DNA from: Desulfobulbaceae bacterium
Lineage (GTDB): Bacteria; Desulfobacterota; Desulfobulbia; Desulfobulbales; SURF-16
DNA: 11,318 bases
Direction: 5' to 3'
Assembly: GCA_024763495.1 (NCBI GenBank)
Contig: JANTFJ010000050.1
Location: forward strand, 1 to 11,318
Part shown: one piece after another, positions 1 to 5,406 of the stretch
How the letters are laid out: the number at the start of each line of letters is the position of its first letter
How positions within the stretch are numbered: the stretch's first letter is position 1
Position numbers and translations under genes: made by a program
The notes under the pieces: generated by a model
Database searches by the model: none
Told to the model about the DNA's origin: nothing
The model's input: the letters and a program-made list of their open reading frames with translations, nothing else

Positions 1-15
1 CGCTAACCCCTGTAA

Positions 16-129
16 TTGTAACTGCTTACAGGGTGCCGTAGATTTTCGTGATCAGGTCGGCGCAGCGTATTAGTCATACGTAAGCCGGATTGATCGCTGA
101 AATATGCGGTGCCCTGTGAGCAGTTACAA
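16..129 (+). repeat. Palindromic dispersed repeat, family A, copy A1
   Basis: A 114-bp imperfect palindrome. The outer arms TTGTAACTGCTTACAGGG (16-33) and CCCTGTGAGCAGTTACAA (112-129) are inverted repeats matching at 17 of 18 positions. The arms continue inward, with GATCAGG facing GATCGCT and GGCGCAG facing AAGCCGG, to an apex CGTAT-TAGTC-ATACG. It encodes no evident protein. A near-complete copy in the opposite orientation precedes dnaN (4121-4247), and partial copies occur near 486-614, 3420-3460, 3655-3682 and 5783-5905. It resembles a MITE or large REP-like element. Whether it acts as DNA (cruciform, mobile substrate) or RNA (hairpin) cannot be decided here. Confidence 0.8.
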
Positions 130-133
130 ACAG

Positions 134-237
134 GTAACTATTCAGCTACACTTCATCCGGAGTCAAAGTTTATGCCCTAATACAACGGTATATCACAAGC
201 GCGTCAGGGTGATGTTCTGGAGCGCTTACAATTAATT
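134..237 (+). repeat. Repeat copy: shared end motif plus tail of family T2
   Basis: It begins with the recurring end motif GTAACTATTCAGCTACACTTC (134-154). At about 155-179 follows the reverse complement of the GGGCATAAACTCCGACT block found at 3501-3519 and 11115-11131. The segment from about 171 to 232 aligns with the right-hand end of the T2 element at 2985-3045: both contain CGGTATATC, an AGC(A/G)CGT block, CAGGGTG(A/G)TGTTC and a terminal CGCTTA. I read it as a truncated T2 copy abutting A1. No coding content was seen. Confidence 0.6.
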
Positions 238-252
238 TTATCCAACTTTTCT

Positions 253-272
253 TGCCCGCAGGGCATTGTTTT
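253..272 (+). terminator. Small GC hairpin with T-rich tail in a leader
   Basis: TGCCC (253-257), loop GCA, and GGGCA (261-265) form a perfect 5-bp stem. It is followed at once by TTGTTTT (266-272), which looks like a minimal intrinsic terminator. It ends only five bases before the Shine-Dalgarno of the small membrane-protein gene at 293. It could terminate transcription from the left, attenuate the small gene, or shield its ribosome binding site. The stem is short, so termination strength is uncertain. Confidence 0.4.
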
Positions 273-276
273 AACC

Positions 277-283
277 AGAGGAG
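277..283 (+). promoter_or_regulatory. Strong Shine-Dalgarno for the small TGA-containing gene
   Basis: AGAGGAG lies nine bases before the ATG at 293. It is the strongest ribosome binding site in the left part of the window, better than that of the mtnA-like gene. It is the main reason to treat the short frame at 293 as translated. Confidence 0.65.
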
Positions 284-292
284 AAATAAAAA

Positions 293-451
293 ATGAATCA
301 AATCGCGGCTGTTCTTATCTCTGTTTTAATTGCCGTTATAACATTTTTCCTTATTATAAAAAAATTCGGCAGTAACTGTATGCCCTGAGTACTCATGTAT
401 GGAGCCATAGGTATGGGTCTGATTACTTATATTATTTTAAATAAATTGTAA
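293..451 (+). CDS. Candidate selenoprotein: 52-residue two-helix membrane protein with a CxxU motif
   Basis: From the ATG at 293 the frame gives 31 residues, then an in-frame TGA (386-388), then 20 more sense codons to TAA (449-451). Residues 4-22 form one hydrophobic helix and residues 33-49 a second. Between them lies the loop KKFGSNCMP followed by the TGA codon. Read as selenocysteine, the TGA is residue 32 and gives Cys29-Met-Pro-Sec32, a CxxU motif typical of redox selenoproteins. A stem-loop with a G-starting apical loop begins two bases after the TGA, where bacterial SECIS elements sit. A strong Shine-Dalgarno precedes the ATG. I do not recognise the family. A membrane thiol/selenol redox or metal-handling role would be inference from the motif alone. 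The alternative is a 31-residue single-helix peptide ending at the TGA, which resembles type I toxin peptides. The continued hydrophobic helix after the TGA argues against that. Confidence 0.6.
386..418 (+). promoter_or_regulatory. SECIS-like stem-loop immediately after the TGA
   Basis: The lower stem pairs ACTCAT (391-396) with ATGGGT (413-418) over six pairs, one of them U-G. An internal loop holds G397 opposite GGT (410-412). The upper stem pairs TATG (398-401) with CATA (406-409), closing a GAGC tetraloop (402-405) that starts with G. Thirteen bases separate the TGA from the apical loop. Bacterial SECIS elements lie directly downstream of the Sec codon and present a G near the start of a small loop for SelB. 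The loop lacks the GU of the E. coli fdhF element, so this is a structural match, not proof. Confidence 0.5.
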
Positions 452-614
452 CAGTTCAGCTGCACTTCATCTACGCCAGATCATATTCTCTCAGGGCCTT
501 TGATTCGTTCATTCTGAGTCTTGTTCCTCGCTTACCAGTGCCTGCACCGCACTGGTGCTATATAAGACAGGCTGATCTTCAGAAATATGCGGTTCCCTGT
601 GAAAAATTACCAAA
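448..614 (+). repeat. Repeat cluster: end motif plus family A copy A2
   Basis: GTAACAGTTCAGCTGCACTT (448-467), followed by CATCTACGCC, is the recurring end motif. Its first TAA is the stop codon of the preceding small gene, so the repeat starts exactly at that gene's end. Further on, CTGATCTTCAGAAATATGCGG and CCCTGTGA (about 572-602) match the right arm of A1. A local hairpin GCACC-GCACT-GGTGC lies at about 544-558. The copy ends about 13 bases before the ATG of the mtnA-like gene, so its mRNA leader is made mostly of repeat sequence. Confidence 0.6.
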
Positions 615-626
615 TAGTTTACACAA

Positions 627-1736
627 ATGAAAATAAACGGCAAACATTACCGGACTATCTGGCCGGATAACAACAATCCGAAAATTATTAAAATTATTGA
701 TCAGCGTCATCTTCCTCACAAATTTATCATTGAGGAACTTAAAACCGTGGCTGATTTTACTGCGGCAATTAAGGAAATGCACGTAAGAGGGGCAGGACTT
801 ATCGGTGCCACAGCCGGTTTTGCCATGTATTGCGCCGCAATATCCGCCCCAAAAAATAATTTTTCTTCCTTTATCAAAAACGCGGCACAAAATCTTATTC
901 AAACCAGACCAACTGCCACTAATCTTGCCTGGGCTGTCAGACGCCAGCTTAAAGCCATGACAAAGGAAGAGGATATAGATGAAAAAATAAAAATATCATT
1001 TAAAACCGCACAGAAAACAGCAGATGAAGATGCCTCTTTCTGCCGCCGTATAGGAGAACACGGCCTTGATATAATAAAAGAAATAAGTAAAAGAAAAAAA
1101 GGGGAACCGGTAAATATCCTCACCCACTGCAATGCCGGCTGGCTCGCCTTTGTAGATTATGGTTCCGCCACCGCTCCAATTTACGCGGCCCATAACAACG
1201 GCATTAATGTTCATGTCTGGGTTGATGAAACCAGACCATGGCTCCAGGGTGCCAAACTTACCTGCTGGGAACTGGCCCAGGAAAAAGTTAATCATACCCT
1301 GATTGCCGATAACACCGGCGGCCATCTTATGCAGCATAATATGGTTGATATGGTTATAACCGGGACTGATCGAACAACATACACCGGCGATGTTGCAAAT
1401 AAAATAGGTACTTATTTAAAAGCTCTGGCTGCCTTTGACAATAATATACCATTCTATGTCGCCCTGCCCTCATCAACCTTTGACTGGCATATTAAAGATG
1501 GCATAAAAGAAATTCCAATAGAAGAAAGATCAGGTTCAGAAGTTAATTACATAAAAGGAATAACAGCTGATAATAAACTTGAAGAAATATGTATTTCTCC
1601 CGCTGACAGCAGGGCGGCTAATTTTGCCTTTGACGTCACTCCCTCCCGTCTCATAACCGGCCTCATTACGGAAAGAGGCGTTGTCAGGGCAAATAAAGAG
1701 GCTATCTTAAATCTTTATCCAGAACATCAACAATAG
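627..1736 (+). CDS. mtnA: MtnA-family sugar-1-phosphate isomerase (probable methylthioribose-1-phosphate isomerase)
   Basis: A 369-residue member of the MtnA / eIF2B-alpha-like isomerase family. MtnA converts 5-methylthioribose-1-phosphate to 5-methylthioribulose-1-phosphate in methionine salvage, in the cytoplasm. Visible family motifs are VRGAGLIGA (53-61), TRPTATNLAWA (93-103), THCNAG with the catalytic Cys168, DETRPWLQGAKLT (200-212), GTDRT with the catalytic Asp248, and GDVANKIGTY (254-263). Length fits the family. GAGLIGA replaces the more usual GAPAIG, and TTYTGDVANK replaces AANGDVANK, so this is a divergent subfamily. It may use another substrate, such as 5-deoxyribose-1-phosphate. 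No other salvage genes are nearby. The start gives a normal N-terminus but has no clear Shine-Dalgarno, because a repeat copy ends just upstream. The 3' end overlaps the convergent serine hydrolase gene by 35 bp. Confidence 0.85.
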   Translation: MKINGKHYRTIWPDNNNPKIIKIIDQRHLPHKFIIEELKTVADFTAAIKEMHVRGAGLIGATAGFAMYCAAISAPKNNFSSFIKNAAQNLIQTRPTATNLAWAVRRQLKAMTKEEDIDEKIKISFKTAQKTADEDASFCRRIGEHGLDIIKEISKRKKGEPVNILTHCNAGWLAFVDYGSATAPIYAAHNNGINVHVWVDETRPWLQGAKLTCWELAQEKVNHTLIADNTGGHLMQHNMVDMVITGTDRTTYTGDVANKIGTYLKALAAFDNNIPFYVALPSSTFDWHIKDGIKEIPIEERSGSEVNYIKGITADNKLEEICISPADSRAANFAFDVTPSRLITGLITERGVVRANKEAILNLYPEHQQ

Positions 1737-2832
1737 TGTCATGAAAAACAGGCCGAAATTGTTTTATCTTATCATTTGCCGGATCAGGATGAATACGATT
1801 GGTAAGTAACACCATAACAAGTTCGCGGACAGGATCAATCCAGAAAGAAGTTCCGGTAAAACCTAAATGACCGACACTTGAAGGGAAAATATAATTTCCG
1901 GCACTCGATCCCCGGGCTGAAGGTGTATCAAAACCAAGAGCCCATGAGCTGTTCTTAACAATATCCTGCTTTTTAAAAAATTCTCTTAAATCATCATTAT
2001 TAAAACTTGCCAATCCTGCTTCTTCCTGCCAACAGGCAAACAGGAAACATAATAAATTCAGTACGCCTTTGATGTTACCGAATAAACCGGCGTGTCCTGC
2101 CACACCTCCCAGAGCAAAACAATTATCATCATGCACCGCGCCGCAGATAATTTTTTTTCGCCATGGACAATATGCGGCAGGTGCATAAATAACTTCTCTG
2201 GGTTTATCAACCTTATTAAAAAAAATATCATTTTCTAAACCTAAAGGAACATAAATTTTTTCATTTATATATTCATCAAGTTTCTTTCCTGATTTTATCT
2301 CCACTATGCGACCGATCAACATAAAACCAAGATCGCTGTAAACAGATAATTTGCCGGTTTCATAAATAAGAGGTTCAGCGCATATAAAAGAAATAAGCTC
2401 AGGCAAACGCTGCTTCTCAGGAAATTTTAATAATTTTTGATGATAATAACGATGGGCCGGAAGTCCGGAACAATGATTTAAAAGATGAAACAGGGTTATT
2501 TTTCTTTTTTTATTGTCAATATCCTCTTCCAGAAGATCGTCCAAGGTATGATAAAGCGCTATTTTTTTTTCTTTAATCAGACAAATAACAGCTAAAACAG
2601 TCGCTAACGGCTTTGTCAGGGAAGCCAGATCATAAAATACATCCAAGTTTAAATTTTCATACTCGGGAAAAAAAGAAAGCCGACCAAAAACAGCAGAATA
2701 TTTTTCTTTTACCCCCTTGCCTACTCCTACCCCAACTGCTGCTCCCGGAAAAATAGAATTTTTAAATGCCCTAACAAAAATTTTATATAATTTTTCATTT
2801 AGATGAGAAAAAAAAGTATCATATTTATCCAT
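1702..2832 (-). CDS. Serine hydrolase of the beta-lactamase / penicillin-binding fold
   Basis: A 376-residue class C-type serine hydrolase. It has the SxxK nucleophile motif SLTK (Ser71, Lys74), the second motif YSD (165-167, in the place of YxN) and the third-motif region GHLGFTGTSFWIDP (321-334). The intervening VHDDN...ALGGVAGHAGLFG (233-252) and the end VMVLLTNRIHPD match the subgroup that includes B. subtilis YbbE/AmiE, an exo-N-acetylmuramyl-L-alanine amidase. This is recalled family resemblance, so a muropeptide amidase or an esterase are both possible. Nothing marks it as an antibiotic-resistance enzyme. The N-terminus has no evident signal peptide or lipobox, which suggests a cytoplasmic protein. 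The start has only a weak Shine-Dalgarno. The 5' leader runs into a repeat element at 2856. Confidence 0.85.
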   Translation of the reverse strand: MDKYDTFFSHLNEKLYKIFVRAFKNSIFPGAAVGVGVGKGVKEKYSAVFGRLSFFPEYENLNLDVFYDLASLTKPLATVLAVICLIKEKKIALYHTLDDLLEEDIDNKKRKITLFHLLNHCSGLPAHRYYHQKLLKFPEKQRLPELISFICAEPLIYETGKLSVYSDLGFMLIGRIVEIKSGKKLDEYINEKIYVPLGLENDIFFNKVDKPREVIYAPAAYCPWRKKIICGAVHDDNCFALGGVAGHAGLFGNIKGVLNLLCFLFACWQEEAGLASFNNDDLREFFKKQDIVKNSSWALGFDTPSARGSSAGNYIFPSSVGHLGFTGTSFWIDPVRELVMVLLTNRIHPDPANDKIKQFRPVFHDTIVDVLDKDLR

Positions 2833-2855
2833 AAAATTATCTTGTTGTTTATTAA

Positions 2856-3047
2856 TTATTCAGCTGTACTTCGCTGTATCCGATCAGGTGATAGCGCTCA
2901 ATAAAGTACACCGAGGCGGCGACAACCCCATAACTGTAAGGGGTTCAGCAGGGACGCCGCCATGTACATGCTCCACGCCATGACATAACACATCGGTATA
3001 TCGCAGGATTGAAGCACGTGCAGGGTGGTGTTCATGGACGCTTAGGG
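2856..3047 (+). repeat. Dispersed repeat, family T2, most complete copy (T2a)
   Basis: It starts with the end motif ATTCAGCTGTACTTCGCTG (2858-2876). It continues with GATAGCGCTCAATAAAGTA and a strong hairpin: GGCGGCG (2934-2940 region) pairs with CGCCGCC near 2955-2961, and AACCCC pairs with GGGGTT inside it. The right part runs through CCACGCC and CGGTATATCGC to CGTGCAGGGTGGTGTTC and ends at GACGCTTAGGG. A clearly alignable copy follows dnaN (5407-5570), and a truncated one lies at 155-232. It is non-coding. It abuts the 5' end of the serine hydrolase gene, with the hydrolase reading away from it. Confidence 0.75.
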
Positions 3048-3093
3048 TTTAAAAAAAAATAAGTTATACAATATTGTGCTCAGATTCAGGTCG

Positions 3094-3160
3094 AGTTGGG
3101 CCTGATGTCGCAAAACCGCAGTATTAGTTGTAACTAATCAGCTATACTCCATCTTTGCCA
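3094..3160 (+). repeat. Hairpin and end-motif remnant
   Basis: A 7-bp hairpin TCAGGTC-GAGTTG-GGCCTGA lies at about 3086-3105. It is followed by GTAACTAATCAGCTATACTC (3130-3149) and CATCTTTGCC, a variant of the recurring end motif. I read this as a degraded repeat copy. No gene is visible here on either strand. Confidence 0.45.
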
Positions 3161-3280
3161 ATTTGCGCTTTCTCGAACAGCATCATTAGTATGCTTTTAA
3201 GTCCAAAATGAACAAATATGAAGCATATTTGAACAGTAATATGACAGTGGTTACGGTAACTTTTCTCCCCCACCTGAATA

Positions 3281-3391
3281 GTTAAAAAAATTATATTTTT
3301 ATATCCTTATTTTCTGCTCTTTTTTATTATTATCATTGAATTATTATATTATTTAAACTAAAATTATCAGACTTAAATTAAAAAAAAACGG
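3281..3391. other. A+T-rich tract with the first copy of a 17-bp direct repeat
   Basis: Almost entirely A and T. It holds TATCCTTATTTTCTGCT (3302-3318), repeated exactly at 3873-3889 in the second A+T-rich tract. Both copies are preceded by a T-run and followed by A+T sequence. No reading frame with a ribosome binding site was seen. Shared ancestry with the tract before dnaN is likely, and function is unknown. Confidence 0.45.
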
Positions 3392-3392
3392 C

Positions 3393-3527
3393 AGCTATTC
3401 AGCTGCAATTTATCTACGCCCGATCATGCTGTCTTACATAGCACTGGAAGGCTCCAGATAATAGACATTTTTTCTCAAATCAGGTAAACACCCTTAAATA
3501 CAGGGCATAAATTCCGACTTCGAGGCA
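3393..3527 (-). repeat. Mixed repeat remnants (end motif, family A core, GGGCATAAA block)
   Basis: AGCTATTCAGCTGCAATTTA (3393-3412), followed by TCTACGCC, is the end motif. GATCATGCTGTCTTACATAG (about 3422-3441), followed by CACTGG, matches the reverse complement of copy A2. Block 3484-3527 (GTAAACAC...CAGGGCATAAATTCCGACTTCGA...GGCA) is a near match to 11097-11146. This shows that the repeats occur as mosaics of sub-blocks. Confidence 0.55.
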
Positions 3528-3555
3528 TTTTTAAAAAATAAGCATATCCATCTAA

Positions 3556-3584
3556 TTGACATCATGAGTATTATTATTAATAAT
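3556..3584 (+). promoter_or_regulatory. Sigma70-type promoter without an adjacent gene
   Basis: TTGACA (3556-3561), a 17-base spacer and AATAAT (3579-3584) give a perfect -35 and a 5/6 -10 at ideal spacing. The -10 lies in a perfect 16-bp palindrome TTATTATTAATAATAA (3571-3586), a possible operator. A start near 3591 would precede no protein gene until dnaN, 670 bases on. It may drive dnaN with a long leader or make a small RNA. This is a sequence match only. Confidence 0.4.
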
Positions 3585-3590
3585 AACAAA

Positions 3591-3724
3591 GAGTTAGACA
3601 GGTAAGAGAAGTACGAGACTCCACAGAAAGGACATTCTCAGAAAGGCTGCCAGTATGATGCTGCGCCGCCTGATCAAACATAGTTAAAGCACGTCTAACC
3701 CAGCATGGCTGAATCAAATTTTTT
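3591..3724 (+). ncRNA. Possible small structured transcript (speculative)
   Basis: Just after the predicted start, GTTAGAC (3593-3599) can pair with GTCTAAC (3693-3699), closing a domain of about 107 bases. Inside, GAGA/TCTC (3615-3618 with 3636-3639) and TCC/GGA (3620-3622 with 3630-3632) form a hairpin. The stretch at 3655-3682 is a family A fragment in reverse orientation (CTGCGCCGCCTGATCA). The end CAGC-ATG-GCTG (3701-3711), followed by six T (3719-3724), could be a weak terminator. It may be only repeat debris behind a chance promoter. Confidence 0.22.
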
Positions 3725-3837
3725 CCAGCCCCCCGTACATGAAAATGCGAATTGTGTTTTCCTGTACTTCCGGGGTATTTTCACGGTAAACAATTACCGG
3801 GCAGTGGTTGTGCTGTAACTGTTAAGCTAATACAAAA

Positions 3838-4116
3838 ACCTACCCATTAATTGTGAACTTTAACATTTTTTTTATCCTTATTTTCTGCTGTTTATAAATA
3901 TGTTGATAAAAATTTTAAAATTTATTGATAATTAAAAATTTCTTTTTTTCACATTTTTTTAAAAAAACTAAGTTAAAAAAAATATTATATATTTAAACAA
4001 GTTAACTTAAATTTAAACAAACTAACAACCTTAATAATTTTAATTTATTTAAATATATAGATATATAATAAATTATATATTTGGGAAAATTAATGCTGCC
4101 GCTAATTTATAATTAA
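3838..4116. other. Very A+T-rich tract upstream of dnaN; possible unwinding or origin region
   Basis: About 280 bp made mostly of A and T. It contains the second copy of the 17-bp direct repeat (3873-3889), a DnaA-box-like TGTTGATAA (3901-3909, 8 of 9 matching TGTGGATAA) and weaker 7/9 matches at 3872-3880 and 3923-3931. A perfect TATAAT lies at 4064-4069 but has no good -35. Its place beside dnaN and the gyrase genes is where some bacteria hold oriC. dnaA is absent and no cluster of good DnaA boxes is visible, so an origin is only possible. It may simply be the dnaN promoter region. Confidence 0.25.
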
Positions 4117-4120
4117 AGGA

Positions 4121-4247
4121 TAACTGCTCACAGGGATCAGACCAGAAGTCTCGCAAGTTCACTTATCAGCAATCGATCCGGCTTAGGTATGACTAATAGG
4201 CTGTACCGGCCTGATTACAAAAATCTCCGGTACCCTGAGTAGTTACA
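4121..4247 (-). repeat. Palindromic dispersed repeat, family A, copy in reverse orientation
   Basis: TAACTGCTCACAGGG (4121-4135) and CCCTGAGTAGTTA (4233-4245) are the outer arms. The interior ATCCGGCTTAGGTATGACTA (about 4176-4195), followed by ATAGGCTG and further matches, follows the reverse complement of A1 at 16-129 nearly base for base, apart from an extra stretch of about 30 bases after the first arm. The element ends four bases before the dnaN Shine-Dalgarno, so it forms nearly the whole proximal dnaN leader. Confidence 0.8.
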
Positions 4248-4263
4248 TTAAAGGAAATAAATT

Positions 4264-5400
4264 ATGTCTCTTATTTTTAATATTGCCAGAGATGATTTTC
4301 TTGGTGGTCTTTCATCTGTACAAGCTATAACGACTAAAAAGGGAACTATGCCTATTCTGGCAAATGTTTTGCTTGAATCAACCAATGATGCGATAATTTT
4401 AACTGCTACTGATCTTGAAATAGGTATAAAAAGAAAAATTGCCGCTGAGGTTCTCTCTCCCGGCACAATTACCTTACCAGCCAAAAAACTTTTTGAAATT
4501 ATCAGAGAATTAAGTTCAGAGTATATCCATTTGGAAATAATAGAAAACAACTGGGCAAAAATAACTGACGAATCAAGTTTTTTTCGCCTTGCCGGCATGG
4601 AAAGTGATGAATTTCCTGTTTTTCCTGAACATGATAAAGATAATGTCGCGGAAATAGCCTGTGAAACTCTGGTGGATTTAATTAACAAGACAATCTTTTC
4701 AGTTGCTCATGACAGTGAAAGTCAATTCACCTTGACTGGTATTCTGCTGGAAAAAGTAGAAGTAGATGGAAAAAAATTACTTAATTTTGTCTCTTCTGAT
4801 GGTCATCGACTTTCTCTGATGAAACGGGAAATTGAGGGTGATATAAATAAGTTGATTCTGGATAAAACCACAATTATTCCTCGCAAGGGAATGCAGGAAG
4901 TAAAAAAAATATGCGACGAAAATTCAGGAAAAACAATTTTTTCTGGTGTAGATGATAAACAGGCGGTATTTAAAACTGATGATACTATCTGTATTATCCG
5001 TTTGATGAATGGAGAATTTCCGGAATTTAAACAAATTATTAATTTTATAAACAGGGATATTTATTTTGATATAGACAGAGTTACACTGCTTAATTCTGTT
5101 AAAAGAATGAGTCTGTTTGCTGAAGATAAATTTAATATTATAAAATTCAATATTGAAAAAGATAAAATTCTTCTTTCTTCAGAAAGTATGGATGTAGGAG
5201 ATGCCAAGGAAGAAATTGCAGTAGAATTTTTATCTGACCCTATTACCGTAGGATTTAATGGCAGATATTTTGTTGATACTCTTCAGATAATGCAAAGTGA
5301 TAAAGTAAGAATATTTATTTCTTCCAAGGATAGCCCTTGCCTGGTTGAATCAGAGCTAGATCCTGATTTTACAAGTATTATTATGCCAATGGAGATATAA
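4264..5400 (+). CDS. dnaN: DNA polymerase III beta sliding clamp
   Basis: A 378-residue DnaN. It forms the ring-shaped homodimer that tethers DNA polymerase III and other clamp-binding proteins to DNA. Three tandem clamp domains of about 125 residues fit the length. Recognisable segments are TTKKGTMPILANVLLES (23-39), TATDLEIGIK (48-57), the SSDGHRLSLMKRE stretch of domain 2, NGEFPEF in its second half, and the C-terminal IIMPMEI, matching the family's MPMRL-type end. Start at ATG 4264 is supported by AAGGAA (4251-4256). It is followed at once by repeat T2b and then, after 614 bp, by gyrB. dnaA is not upstream and recF is not downstream within the window. Cytoplasmic and presumably essential. 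Confidence 0.97.
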   Translation: MSLIFNIARDDFLGGLSSVQAITTKKGTMPILANVLLESTNDAIILTATDLEIGIKRKIAAEVLSPGTITLPAKKLFEIIRELSSEYIHLEIIENNWAKITDESSFFRLAGMESDEFPVFPEHDKDNVAEIACETLVDLINKTIFSVAHDSESQFTLTGILLEKVEVDGKKLLNFVSSDGHRLSLMKREIEGDINKLILDKTTIIPRKGMQEVKKICDENSGKTIFSGVDDKQAVFKTDDTICIIRLMNGEFPEFKQIINFINRDIYFDIDRVTLLNSVKRMSLFAEDKFNIIKFNIEKDKILLSSESMDVGDAKEEIAVEFLSDPITVGFNGRYFVDTLQIMQSDKVRIFISSKDSPCLVESELDPDFTSIIMPMEI

Positions 5401-5406
5401 AATTCG

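Noticed and set aside
1..614. CRISPR array
   Set aside because: The repeats are long, palindromic, irregularly spaced and in mixed orientations, with no short regular repeat-spacer pattern.
579..1337. Minus-strand open frames opposite the mtnA-like gene
   Set aside because: The plus-strand frame carries all MtnA motifs through this region; the minus frames show no recognisable motif.
1702..2832. Antibiotic-inactivating beta-lactamase
   Set aside because: The motifs and flanking segments fit the housekeeping serine hydrolase / AmiE-like group, and there is no export signal or resistance context.
3208..3285. 25-codon frame beginning MNKYEAYLNS
   Set aside because: No ribosome binding site, low complexity surroundings and no hydrophobic or conserved pattern.
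2833..4263. tRNA, rRNA or known structured RNA in the large gene-free gap
   Set aside because: I found no cloverleaf with a TTCGA-type T-arm and nothing resembling rRNA, tmRNA or SRP RNA; the identifiable content is repeats and A+T tracts.
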